From assembly GCA_045544195.1 (NCBI GenBank), contig JAZPYO010000034.1, forward strand, positions 1 to 64,000: a stretch of 64,000 bases of DNA, written 5' to 3'. The translations under genes were made by a program, and so were the position numbers. This document shows positions 8,809 to 16,872 of this stretch, piece by piece. A model generated the notes under the pieces. That model was not told the DNA's origin and ran no database searches. It saw only the letters and a program-made list of their open reading frames with translations. The stretch comes from RGIG7213 sp045544195. Lineage in GTDB: Bacteria; Bacillota; Clostridia; Oscillospirales; CAG-272. Numbering within the stretch: the stretch's first letter is position 1; each line of letters starts with the position of its first letter.

Positions 8809-9598
8809 AAGCCTTTTGTGCGTATTATTTATATGTGCTTTGCTGATATCGTGCAAAGGTGAAGCACAAGGTGTTATGCCGCAGATATCAGACATTGACG
8901 GGCAATGCACAAGCTATACCCTCAATGAGCTTATTTCGCTTGATAATGTGGAAAGCCTTCAGTCGCTTATGCTTATAAATCAGCAGTATAAGATAGAGGA
9001 TGATTCGGAATTTGACATAGTCGAGTACAAGGATACCGACGTGTTTATGAATTCGTGTATGACGGAAAGCTACAGCGAATTGTCCAAGGCTGTCAGCGAT
9101 AAGTTTTCCGAAAAGCTGTATGTTATGGATGCGTATCGGACTGCAGAGGAGCAGCAGCAGGCTATCGCAGAAGAGGGTGATAATGCCGCAGGGGTAAATG
9201 AAAGTGAGCATCAGGCAGCTCTCGCCCTTGACGTTTATGTAAAATACTACGCAGGAGCATCATTTTTAAAGACGGAAACAGGTAAATTTGTTAATTCTGA
9301 CTGCTGGCAGTACGGATTTATAATCAGATACCCATCTTATGGAGAAAAGATCACGGGAATTTCTCACGAGCCGTGGCATATACGATATGTGGGCGAGCCT
9401 CACGCGGAAATAATAATGCAGAATAAACTGACGCTTGAGGAGTATATACAGATGTACCAAATCGGAAAAACGTACTCGTACGGCGATTATCTTATAACAC
9501 GCAGAGCAGAGGACGACATTTCGCTTCCCGACTTTCAAAGCGCGGTCATCTCAAAGGACAATACTGGATATTATATTATCACAATGAAAGTCAAATAA
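8786..9598 (+). CDS. VanY/LAS-family D-Ala-D-Ala carboxypeptidase, lipoprotein
   Basis: Cleaves D-alanyl-D-alanine ends of peptidoglycan outside the cell. The N-terminus is a lipoprotein signal (charged MKRELK, hydrophobic core, lipobox LLISC with Cys about 18). The LAS zinc motif is visible as SEHQAALALDV (about 137-147) and HEPWHIRYV (about 193). There is an N-terminal unknown region of about 90 residues before the domain. Usual length for secreted DacB/VanY forms (270). It overlaps the flippase gene and is followed by a strong terminator. Confidence 0.88.
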   Translation: MKRELKIKSLLCVLFICALLISCKGEAQGVMPQISDIDGQCTSYTLNELISLDNVESLQSLMLINQQYKIEDDSEFDIVEYKDTDVFMNSCMTESYSELSKAVSDKFSEKLYVMDAYRTAEEQQQAIAEEGDNAAGVNESEHQAALALDVYVKYYAGASFLKTETGKFVNSDCWQYGFIIRYPSYGEKITGISHEPWHIRYVGEPHAEIIMQNKLTLEEYIQMYQIGKTYSYGDYLITRRAEDDISLPDFQSAVISKDNTGYYIITMKVK

Positions 9599-9643
9599 AA
9601 AACGGAAAAGCATCTGCTATGCATCTTTAGCGGAGAAAACACG

Positions 9644-9680
9644 AACACCACCAAGGATTTTTCTTTGGTGGTGTTTTTTG
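9644..9680 (+). terminator. Terminator after the VanY-like gene
   Basis: AACACCACCAA (9644-9654) pairs with TTGGTGGTGTT (9665-9675) and is followed by a T run. Confidence 0.9.
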
Positions 9681-9697
9681 TTGAGACGGGCTTACAT

Positions 9698-9837
9698 AAA
9701 GGCTCCCTCCGGGAGGGAGCTGGCGCCGTCAGGCGACTGAGGGAGAGCACGTTATTATGAGGTCAATCTAAATTCCAAGTCACGCAGGCTCCTTTCACCG
9801 CTATCGCGGTCCCCCTCCCTCTCGGAGGGAGGCTTTT
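9698..9837. repeat. Palindromic MITE-like intergenic repeat
   Basis: About 140 bases begin AAAGGCTCCCTCC (9698) and end GGAGGGAGGCTTTT (9837), so the ends are near-complementary. Each end also folds on itself (GCTCCCTCC 9702-9710 with GGAGGGAGC 9712-9720; CCTCCCTC with GAGGGAGG near 9813-9831). The inner part has GACTGAGGGAG and ACCGCTATCGCGGT. Sequences of this style occur as high-copy non-coding repeats in gut Clostridia (knowledge from memory). Only one copy is seen here. GC is well above the surrounding spacer. Confidence 0.7.
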
Positions 9838-9990
9838 GCGTGCCGTTCCTTTGCGGATAGTGGGTTCGGGCTCCTGCCCGATTCTGTCCCAGCGTGAGCG
9901 CCGCCAAATAGCGGTGGACGTCCACGCGCTATGCTTGCCCCAGACGCAAGCGTCGAGAAAGCTGAAAACAAGTGTTACTTGATTGCTAAA
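9838..9990. other. GC-rich non-coding spacer with nested short inverted repeats
   Basis: No credible gene is seen. Several short palindromes follow each other: TCGGGCTCCTGCCCGA, CCGCCAAATAGCGG, TGGACGTCCA and GCTTGCCCCAGACGCAAGC. The block ends where AT-rich promoter sequence of the next gene begins. It may be a second repeat type or a structured RNA; its base composition sets it apart from its neighbours. Confidence 0.4.
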
Positions 9991-10004
9991 CAATGAATTG
10001 ATAA

Positions 10005-10033
10005 TTGACTATTGCACCATTATATGATAAAAT
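10005..10033 (+). promoter_or_regulatory. Promoter of the XRE regulator
   Basis: TTGACT (10005-10010), 17-base spacer, TAAAAT (10028-10033). An 8-bp palindrome CACCGGTG follows about 7 bases downstream, near the likely start of transcription; it could be an autoregulatory operator (inference). Confidence 0.65.
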
Positions 10034-10072
10034 ATAATCACACCGGTGATATCAATAACTGGAGGTCAGAGT

Positions 10073-11206
10073 ATGAATATTAAGATAGGTGAAAAGATAA
10101 AGCAACTGCGACAGCGCGATGGCAGAAAACAAGAGGATTTGGCCAATGCACTTGGAGTCAGCCCTCAGGCAATTTCGCGCTGGGAGGCAAACGGAGGTTA
10201 TCCCGATATGGAGCTGATACCTGCCATTGCTAATTATTTCAACATCAGCATTGATGAACTATTTGGATATAGCAAAGACAGACAAGAAAAATTGAGATCC
10301 ATATTGGATAAAGCCGAAACGGCAATTAACGGTCTGGGCGATATGACGGAATGTGTTGAATTGCTCCGTGCGGCAGCTGAAGAATTTCCATCAGAACCAC
10401 AAGTGTTAATAAAACTTGGATATGCATTGAGTTTGCACGGATGGAAAAAATACGGGGCGAGAAGCTATACCACAAATGATTCCGACTATGCTCACGAGGA
10501 CACGGAATATAATTCGGGAAACATATATTGGCAGGAAGAAGTTCGCGTTTTTGAAAAAGTCTTAACTATGGAAATTTCTCCCGAAGATCGTGATATTATT
10601 ACCATGATGTTGGTAATTGTATATGCTAAAATGGGATATACAGACAAGGCAAAAGCTTTGGCAACAAAGCAAAATTCGATTATTGCTTGCCGTGAAACAC
10701 TCATGCCCAAAGCAACCGAAGCTGAAGAACGCGACAAATATCAAGGTGAAGCCATTATTTCTCTTTTGACAGAATTAAAAAACGTTCTTTGTAACTCCGT
10801 ATGTACCAAAATTTCGCTATTCACAAAATCCGAGGGAATCAAACTGTTTGTAGATCTCGCACACTTATATGAATCGATTTTCAGCGATGGAAGGTGCGGT
10901 GTTGCCCACTCTCATATCAGAGAACTTTATCTTCACGCAGCAGATATTGAAGCACGATTTAATAAAAACACAGACCAAGCGTTTGAATACTTCAAAAAAG
11001 GATTTGAGCATAAAAAACTTTATGATTCCGTCCGATGCACAGGTGAATATCAATACACATCACCGCTTGTAGCAAAGGTATCATTCCCAAGTTCGAATTT
11101 CCCGTCAGTACCCTCAACTTTTTGGAAGGGATGGATAGAAGTTCTTCCCGAAGAATTCAAAGAACGGATAAAAGCAGATACTAATTATGCTGAATGTTTC
11201 GAATAA
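10073..11206 (+). CDS. XRE-family transcriptional regulator with long C-terminal helical domain
   Basis: N-terminal Cro/C1-type helix-turn-helix (about 5-60: IKQLRQRDGRKQEDLANAL, SPQAISRWE, then FNISIDELFGY) followed by about 300 residues of mainly helical sequence that may contain TPR-like repeats. ATG 10073 is preceded by GGAGG (10061-10065). The reading is AT-rich and its codon use differs from the flanking core genes, and it lies behind a repeat element, so it looks like accessory DNA. The target is unknown. A promoter and a terminator make it a single-gene unit. Confidence 0.82.
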   Translation: MNIKIGEKIKQLRQRDGRKQEDLANALGVSPQAISRWEANGGYPDMELIPAIANYFNISIDELFGYSKDRQEKLRSILDKAETAINGLGDMTECVELLRAAAEEFPSEPQVLIKLGYALSLHGWKKYGARSYTTNDSDYAHEDTEYNSGNIYWQEEVRVFEKVLTMEISPEDRDIITMMLVIVYAKMGYTDKAKALATKQNSIIACRETLMPKATEAEERDKYQGEAIISLLTELKNVLCNSVCTKISLFTKSEGIKLFVDLAHLYESIFSDGRCGVAHSHIRELYLHAADIEARFNKNTDQAFEYFKKGFEHKKLYDSVRCTGEYQYTSPLVAKVSFPSSNFPSVPSTFWKGWIEVLPEEFKERIKADTNYAECFE

Positions 11207-11211
11207 ACCTT

Positions 11212-11236
11212 GCCCCGCTAATGTGCGGGGCTTTTC
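11212..11236 (+). terminator. Terminator after the XRE regulator
   Basis: GCCCCGC (11212-11218) pairs with GCGGGGC (11225-11231) and is followed by TTTTCTTT. Confidence 0.85.
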
Positions 11237-11249
11237 TTTGCTTTATGTA

Positions 11250-11280
11250 TATCAAAAGCCACCACGAAAACGTGGTGGCT
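11250..11280 (-). terminator. Terminator of trmK (minus strand)
   Basis: A perfect 10-bp stem AGCCACCACG/CGTGGTGGCT (11257-11266, 11271-11280) with an AAAA loop; on the minus strand it is followed by TTTGATAT. It separates the convergent XRE and trmK genes. Confidence 0.75.
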
Positions 11281-11328
11281 CATTTCAAAATTACCGCTAA
11301 TTTTGCACGCTTTCGCTTTTCCGTTTTT

Positions 11329-11988
11329 TTAAAGCCTTTCCAAAAGCTCCTTTAATACGCTTTCCTCGTATTCGGTATTTAATCCTGCCTTTCTTTTTCC
11401 CGATATTATGACATTGAATTTTTCGATCTTTGAATTGAGAAATTCACCGAAAAGCTCCTGAGTATGAGTCTTGAAGCCGATATACAGATCTCCCTCGGAA
11501 TAGTTCTGAGCAACTCCGCAATACCTGCAGCAGATGCACTCGTATATTCTGCCTGAATCACGGCAAAGCGACTCGGAAATTATTTCATATCCGTTTTCAC
11601 ACAGATATTTTCTTAATTCGTAAGAGCAGGTCATAGGCTGTAAAATGAGATTCGGATAGCACTGCTTTACATATTGACAGCGGTCAAGGATATCCGCTAT
11701 CAATTCGCCGCCCATCCCCGCTATAATTATATCATCAGGGGAAAACTCCTCAATGCCGCAAAGACCGTCGGCAAGCCTCACTGTTATACTGTCGGTATAA
11801 CCGAAACGCTCAACATTGCTTTTTGCACATTGCAACGGGCCTTCACGCACATCCGATGCATATACCCTTTTTGAAATTCCCAATTCGACAAGACGGCACG
11901 ATACGTAAGCGTGATCGCAGCCTATATCCGCAACGGATACACCGCATCTTACGTGGGAAATTATCATATTAAATCTTTCGTTTGCCAA
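11329..11988 (-). CDS. trmK: tRNA (adenine-22-N1)-methyltransferase TrmK
   Basis: SAM-dependent enzyme methylating A22 of tRNAs. Motif I VADIGCDHAYV, the following ASDVREGPL, and IIIAGMGGELI (family signature) and ILQPM are all present. The frame is open from a TTG at 12009, but the better start is TTG 11986-11988, which has CAGGAG at the right distance on the minus strand; this gives 219 residues beginning (M)ANERFNMI. In many Firmicutes trmK is followed by a Nif3-like gene; here it stands alone, divergent from the V-ATPase operon. Confidence 0.9.
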   Translation of the reverse strand: MANERFNMIISHVRCGVSVADIGCDHAYVSCRLVELGISKRVYASDVREGPLQCAKSNVERFGYTDSITVRLADGLCGIEEFSPDDIIIAGMGGELIADILDRCQYVKQCYPNLILQPMTCSYELRKYLCENGYEIISESLCRDSGRIYECICCRYCGVAQNYSEGDLYIGFKTHTQELFGEFLNSKIEKFNVIISGKRKAGLNTEYEESVLKELLERL

Positions 11989-12032
11989 TGGTAGCTCCTG
12001 TCTGCCCAAGCAGGCATTTTAATAGTACGGAT

Positions 12033-12061
12033 ATTTTAATACAAACTGTGACAAAAATCAA
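12033..12061 (-). promoter_or_regulatory. Promoter of trmK
   Basis: Read on the minus strand: TTGATT (12061-12056), 17-base spacer, TAAAAT (12038-12033), about 45 bases before the chosen start. Confidence 0.6.
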
Positions 12062-12186
12062 TACAATTCATAAATCTTTATAAATTTAGTCTTTAAATAA
12101 GTACATTTTTAGTATATTATTTTATAAGGATTATTGTACGCTTTTCCGATCATACCGACTCGGAAAATAAAGGGATGGTTTATTCA

Positions 12187-12501
12187 ATGAAAAATATCAT
12201 AGAAAAGATCGTCAGATCTGATGAAAAGGCGCGCAAGCTGTCAAAGGAAACGGAAAAAAAGCGTGCTATGCTTGAATCCGATGTGTCCGATGCAAAGGTG
12301 CATATAAAAAGCGAGTATATGGCACAGGCAGAGGCACAGATAACAAAGCAGCTTACGGATCTGCAAAAGAAAGCCGATGATCAATGGGATGAATCGAGCA
12401 AGAAATACAAAAAAATGAAGGATAACCTTGAGTTTGCCTATAACGCAAATTGTGAAAAGTGGGCTAATGAAATAACTGCAAGGGTGCTCGGTCAGAAATG
12501 A
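12187..12501 (+). CDS. V-type ATPase peripheral stalk subunit (G/H type)
   Basis: A short charged coiled-coil protein of 104 residues (MKNIIEKIVRSDEKARKLS...), with heptad-like Lys/Glu/Ala pattern along nearly its whole length and no membrane segment. First gene of the V-ATPase operon and overlapping the next gene by four bases, so it is assigned as the peripheral-stalk partner of subunit E (NtpF/subunit H position). ATG 12187 is chosen over 12175 because GGGATGG then lies at a workable distance. Confidence 0.78.
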   Translation: MKNIIEKIVRSDEKARKLSKETEKKRAMLESDVSDAKVHIKSEYMAQAEAQITKQLTDLQKKADDQWDESSKKYKKMKDNLEFAYNANCEKWANEITARVLGQK

Positions 12502-13553
12502 ATTTCAAGATCAGAAAAAAGAAAAGCCGTATAAGGCTGCCGGGATGTGAGAGTGCGGCGGCAGCAAAGGCACGCTGTATGTACGGGGACAGATTTACGA
12601 CTTCTGATTACGCCCAGCTTTCAATGTGCGCCACGGTGGGCGAGGCGGCGTCATATCTGAATTCAAAAAAGCGTTATGCAAGCGTTATGAGCTCGGAAAA
12701 GGCGGTAAGCGGTATGCACCGTGAGCAGATAGAGTATATGCTTGAAAAGCGTAAATACGGCGATTATAAAAAGCTCTCGCTTTATTTAAAGGGCAGAGGC
12801 GAATATGTAAAAAGATTTCTTTGTGCCAAAAGAGAAGCATCGCTTCTTATAAGGGCGGTGTCGCGGTTGGGACTTGATTTCAAGGATGAATCGTTTCACA
12901 TTCTTATGTCCGATTTTGATAAGGAATCAAAAATACGTATATCAAACCTTTCGGATGCCAGCAGCTATGACGACATTTTAAAGGCATCAGAGCTTTCTGA
13001 ATACTATGATATTCTGCTCAAATACGTCCCGAAGGACAGTCAGTATGTTGATGTTGTGCATCTTGAGGCGGATATCTGGAATATGATATTCGATTCCTTG
13101 TCAGATATGGTATCTTCGCTGTCAAGCAAGGAAGAGCAACGTCAGGCAAGAGACTTTTTCAAAACGTATATTGATGCAAGAAATATAGCAACAGCTCAAC
13201 GCTTGAAAAAATATCCCGATGCTGACAGCGAGTACATTTCCTCTCTGCTGCTTTCACACGGAACGGTGAGCTTGAAGAAGCTGCATTCGATAATTGAAGA
13301 TACCGATTCAAAAGAAGCGTTGAAGGATAAAAAGATCATAAAGATACTTGATGCAGGAGCAGATGCGGAATTGCGTCTGTGTGCAGAAAAGTGCAGAAAA
13401 TATATAAGATGCTCCACGTATCCTGCAATAACGGTGCTTTGTTATATGTACCTGTTGGAGCTGGAGCTTGGAAATATAGTCAGAATAGTTGAGGGTATAC
13501 GGTATTCGCTCAACCCTGATGCTATTATGAGTATGATAATTACGGAGGATTGA
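12498..13553 (+). CDS. ntpC: V-type ATPase subunit C
   Basis: Central-stalk socket protein (AC39/subunit d family) linking the rotor shaft to the c-ring. 351 residues, rich in helices, with family features such as KARCMYGDRFTTSDYAQLSMCATVGEAASYL near the N-terminus and the three repeated helical units. ATG overlaps the stop of the upstream stalk gene (ATGA); subunit I starts one base after its stop. Confidence 0.85.
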   Translation: MNFKIRKKKSRIRLPGCESAAAAKARCMYGDRFTTSDYAQLSMCATVGEAASYLNSKKRYASVMSSEKAVSGMHREQIEYMLEKRKYGDYKKLSLYLKGRGEYVKRFLCAKREASLLIRAVSRLGLDFKDESFHILMSDFDKESKIRISNLSDASSYDDILKASELSEYYDILLKYVPKDSQYVDVVHLEADIWNMIFDSLSDMVSSLSSKEEQRQARDFFKTYIDARNIATAQRLKKYPDADSEYISSLLLSHGTVSLKKLHSIIEDTDSKEALKDKKIIKILDAGADAELRLCAEKCRKYIRCSTYPAITVLCYMYLLELELGNIVRIVEGIRYSLNPDAIMSMIITED

Positions 13554-13554
13554 G

Positions 13555-15456
13555 ATGTCTGTTTGCAAAATGTGCAGCGTCAGCATCGCAGGCGACGTAT
13601 CGCAGATAGATACGGCACTGTCACGCCTTGTCTGTACAGGAGTCTTTCAGCCGGACGAGCTCGGAAAGTTCTATTCCGATATAAGCTCGTTTGTAGCTAT
13701 GAAGGGCGAAAATCCATATACAGCTATGGAAAGCGCTTTGTATACAATAATGCGAAATGATGTTCCGTGCGGTCAGGACGACCCTCTTATATCCGATGAT
13801 GACATAAACGGATACATAGCAAAATGCACCGAAGAGCGTGAAAAGACCGACAAGGAAATCGTAAGACTTAAGGCACTTATCGAGGAAAATGAAAAATCAA
13901 GACAGATAATATCGCATTTTACCGACCTTGATGTTGATCTTGAAAAGATATTTGCCTGTGAGTATACGGTAGCACGGTTCGGAGTTATGGCGGTGTCGGG
14001 CTACGAAAAATTTAAAAATCATTATTCCGACAAGGAGATCATATTTTTCCCCGCGGCAATTTCGTCTGAATTGTGCTACGGAGTGTACTTTGCCCCGAAA
14101 ACACTTGCCGAGGAGGCAAACAGAATTTTTTCAAGCCTGTACTTTCAGGAGCTTTCGATAACAGAGCACAGAGGGACTCCGAAAAAGGTGTATGAAACTC
14201 TCGGAAATACAGTTCAGTCACTCAAAGATGAATTGCAGCAGCTTGAAAAAGAAAGGGCAGATGCATTTGTTGAGGAGGAGGAAAGATTTTCCCATATGCT
14301 TGCGTGTGTCATAGCAAGAAAGGAACGCTATGAGATACATAAATACGTGGGAATCTACCGTGACAGATTTATAATATGCGGCTGGTGTCCTGAATCTGAC
14401 AGCGAAGATTTCAGAACGCTGTTTGACGATATTGACGGTATGGAATGCACCGTTGAGACGGTAGGCAAGGATACACAGCTTTCTCCGCCCGTCAAGCTCA
14501 AAAATAATATTCTGGCGCGTCCGTACGAGTTTTACGTGCAGATGTACGGCTTGCCGTCATATAACGAGCCCGATCCGACACCGTTCGTGGCATTTACGTA
14601 TACGCTTTTGTTCGGTGTGATGTTCGGCGATCTCGGTCAGGGACTTGTCCTTGCGATAATAGGTGCGCTTATGTGGCATCTTAAAAAAATGCCGCTTGGA
14701 AAAATACTTATCCCGTGCGGTATATCCTCAGCCGTTTTCGGCGTGATATACGGCTCGGTATTCGGATTTGAGGAGCTGCTCGATCCGATGTTCAGATCTA
14801 TCGGATTTTCGGAAAAGCCCGTTGATGTTATGAAGCCGGAAACGACGCAGATGCTCATATACGGTGCAGTCGGGGCGGGAGTCGTGCTTGTTTTGGCATC
14901 AATACTTATGAATATCTTTTCGTGTATAAAGCAGAAAAAGGCACTGCATGCAGTATTCTCGGCAAACGGTCTGTGCGGTATAGTCTTTTATGTCAGCGTT
15001 CTGTCGCTGCTTTTGCTTGAAAACGCATCTGCTGTTGCAATACCTGCAATAATCGTAAGCCTGGTGCTGATATTCTTATCAGAGCCGCTGATACGCATAT
15101 TTGAGCATAAAAAGCCGCTTGAGGAAGGTCAGTCGGTATCTGATTTTGCAATGCAGACATTCTTTGAGCTTTTTGAAACGGCACTGAGCTATGTTACGAA
15201 TACGATGTCATTTTTGCGTGTAGGGGCGTTCATACTTGTACACGCAGGTATGATGAAGGTCGTCTTTACGCTCGCGGAGATGTCCTCAGGAGTGCCGTAT
15301 GTTCTGATACTTATATTCGGAAATGCACTTGTTATGTGTCTTGAGGCTCTGCTCGTGGGAATACAGGTGTTAAGACTTGAATTTTATGAAATGTTTTCAC
15401 GCTTTTTCAAGGGAGAAGGCGAACCGTATATGCCCGTTGCGGCAAAAGAAAAATAA
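13555..15456 (+). CDS. ntpI: V-type ATPase subunit I (a subunit)
   Basis: Stator membrane subunit carrying the ion half-channels. The first about 320 residues are soluble with coiled coil (KTDKEIVRLKALIEENEK). The C-terminal half has about seven or eight membrane helices beginning FTYTLLFGVMFGDLGQG and including SYVTNTMSFLRVGAFILVHAGM, the region holding the essential Arg. Length 633 is normal. One base separates it from subunit C. Confidence 0.95.
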   Translation: MSVCKMCSVSIAGDVSQIDTALSRLVCTGVFQPDELGKFYSDISSFVAMKGENPYTAMESALYTIMRNDVPCGQDDPLISDDDINGYIAKCTEEREKTDKEIVRLKALIEENEKSRQIISHFTDLDVDLEKIFACEYTVARFGVMAVSGYEKFKNHYSDKEIIFFPAAISSELCYGVYFAPKTLAEEANRIFSSLYFQELSITEHRGTPKKVYETLGNTVQSLKDELQQLEKERADAFVEEEERFSHMLACVIARKERYEIHKYVGIYRDRFIICGWCPESDSEDFRTLFDDIDGMECTVETVGKDTQLSPPVKLKNNILARPYEFYVQMYGLPSYNEPDPTPFVAFTYTLLFGVMFGDLGQGLVLAIIGALMWHLKKMPLGKILIPCGISSAVFGVIYGSVFGFEELLDPMFRSIGFSEKPVDVMKPETTQMLIYGAVGAGVVLVLASILMNIFSCIKQKKALHAVFSANGLCGIVFYVSVLSLLLLENASAVAIPAIIVSLVLIFLSEPLIRIFEHKKPLEEGQSVSDFAMQTFFELFETALSYVTNTMSFLRVGAFILVHAGMMKVVFTLAEMSSGVPYVLILIFGNALVMCLEALLVGIQVLRLEFYEMFSRFFKGEGEPYMPVAAKEK

Positions 15457-15459
15457 TAC

Positions 15460-15473
15460 GCCGTGACAACGGC
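15460..15473 (+). other. Intercistronic hairpin before ntpK
   Basis: GCCGT (15460-15464) pairs with ACGGC (15469-15473) around GACA, just after the subunit I stop and before the AGGAAC ribosome site of subunit K. No T run follows, so it is not a terminator. Confidence 0.45.
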
Positions 15474-15490
15474 AGAAATGAGGAACTAAT

Positions 15491-15940
15491 ATGCTTATTC
15501 AAATCCTTTCTATGACAGTACCCTTTGTTCTTATTCTTGCAACTGTAATTTATTCTATAAGCCGCGTTGCAAGAGGACTTTCCGTAAAGACTGCATTTAT
15601 GCGTCAGCTTGTATGCTTCATCTGCATTTTTGCTCTCAGCACCGTATGCACGTTTGCTGTGTCTGCAGCAGAGGAAGGCGCGCCTGTTGAAGATGCTCAG
15701 GTGCAGGAAAAGAGCGACGGCGATATTTCCGTGGGACTTGGATATATCGCAGCAGCACTCGTAACGAGCCTTGCAGGTATCGGCGGCGGTATCGCCGTTG
15801 CATCTGCCGCGCCCGCCGCCATAGGAGCTACATCAGAGGATCCGAAAGCGTTCGGTAAGGCTCTTATCTTCGTTGCTCTCGGTGAGGGTATTGCCCTTTA
15901 CGGACTTCTCGTTTCTATCCTGATACTCAATAAGCTTTAA
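15491..15940 (+). CDS. ntpK: V-type ATPase subunit K (c-ring), single-hairpin form
   Basis: Proteolipid forming the rotor ring. The functional hairpin is residues about 78-149: helix 1 with GIGGGIAVASAAPAAIGA and helix 2 FVALGEGIALYG, where Glu is the ion-binding carboxylate. Only one such hairpin exists, unlike the duplicated 4-helix NtpK of enterococci. The N-terminal about 58 residues hold two more hydrophobic stretches, the second ending in AVSAAEE like a cleavage site, followed by an acidic linker. Na+ or H+ specificity is not clear; the helix 1 Gln of known Na+ rings is not evident. Confidence 0.92.
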   Translation: MLIQILSMTVPFVLILATVIYSISRVARGLSVKTAFMRQLVCFICIFALSTVCTFAVSAAEEGAPVEDAQVQEKSDGDISVGLGYIAAALVTSLAGIGGGIAVASAAPAAIGATSEDPKAFGKALIFVALGEGIALYGLLVSILILNKL

Positions 15941-15941
15941 T

Positions 15942-16250
15942 ATGAAGTTTTTCGTTATCAGCGATAATATTGATACCGTTACGGGAATGCGCCTTGCGGG
16001 AATAGACGGCGTGGTCGTTCATTCTGCAGACGCCGTAAGGTCCCGTATAGAGCAGGCAGCGCAGGATGAAAGCATAGGAATATTGCTTATTACAGAGCGT
16101 CTTGTACCCATGTGTCCTGAGCTGATATATGATATAAAGCTCAACCGCCGCCGTCCGTTGATCGTTGAAATACCCGATAGACACAGCGCGGGCAGATCAA
16201 AGGATTCTATCAAAAAATACGTCCGTGATGCAATAGGAGTAAAGGTATAA
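15942..16250 (+). CDS. ntpG: V-type ATPase subunit F
   Basis: Central-shaft partner of subunit D, 102 residues, with the Rossmann-like start KFFVISDNIDTVTGMRLAGI and the family stretch IGILLITERL. Single base after subunit K; overlaps subunit E by one base. Confidence 0.9.
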   Translation: MKFFVISDNIDTVTGMRLAGIDGVVVHSADAVRSRIEQAAQDESIGILLITERLVPMCPELIYDIKLNRRRPLIVEIPDRHSAGRSKDSIKKYVRDAIGVKV

Positions 16251-16852
16251 TGCCTGATATGAATGAAAGAGTCAACGCCTTACTTGAAGATATCCGTGTG
16301 CAGTCCGAGCAGGAAAGCCGAGCCTTGCAAAAGGAAATGGATCAGTATAAGGAAGCACAGCTTGCGGAAGCAAGGGCTTCATATGAGGCGTTGGCAAGAA
16401 AATATGTAATGCATAAGGTGCAGGAGGGAAATGCGAGAATATCGTACGAGCTTTCCGTAAAGCACAAGAATGCGCGTGACGAGCTTGTAAGGCTACGTAC
16501 GAAAATGACAGATGAGATAATACAGCGTGCGGAAAAAAAACTGCAACAGTTCACAAAAACAGACGAATATCTTCCGCTTCTTTGCCGTTCTGCCAAGGCA
16601 ATAGCATCGGTTCTGCACAGTAACCGCATTACGCTGTACGTAAGACAGGAGGATCTCGTGTACGCCGACGAGATAAAAAACGCTTTCGGAAAATATTGCA
16701 GTATAGAAAGCGACAAGAGCATTCGCATAGGCGGCATAAGAGGCTATGACAGAATACTGTACAAGCTCGTTGACGAAACTCTTGATGAAAAGCTATCTTC
16801 TCAAAGAGAGTATTTCGTTAATCATTCGGGACTTACCGTATCGGTAAGATAA
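16250..16852 (+). CDS. ntpE: V-type ATPase subunit E
   Basis: Peripheral-stalk subunit that anchors the catalytic head. 200 residues: a long charged N-terminal coiled coil (about 1-95, ALQKEMDQYKEAQLAEA) and a C-terminal globular part with GGIRGYDRILYKLVDETLD, matching the family's head-binding domain. Starts on the last base of the subunit F stop (TAATG), so translation is coupled. Confidence 0.88.
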   Translation: MPDMNERVNALLEDIRVQSEQESRALQKEMDQYKEAQLAEARASYEALARKYVMHKVQEGNARISYELSVKHKNARDELVRLRTKMTDEIIQRAEKKLQQFTKTDEYLPLLCRSAKAIASVLHSNRITLYVRQEDLVYADEIKNAFGKYCSIESDKSIRIGGIRGYDRILYKLVDETLDEKLSSQREYFVNHSGLTVSVR

Positions 16853-16872
16853 ATTTAAAGGAATTTCTTGAT

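Noticed and set aside
9763..9993. Minus-strand open frame over the repeat block
   Set aside because: It covers palindromic non-coding DNA, has Trp/Arg/Pro-heavy composition and no ribosome site.
11988..12009. Longer trmK start at TTG 12009
   Set aside because: The internal TTG at 11988 has CAGGAG at the right distance and family alignment begins there.
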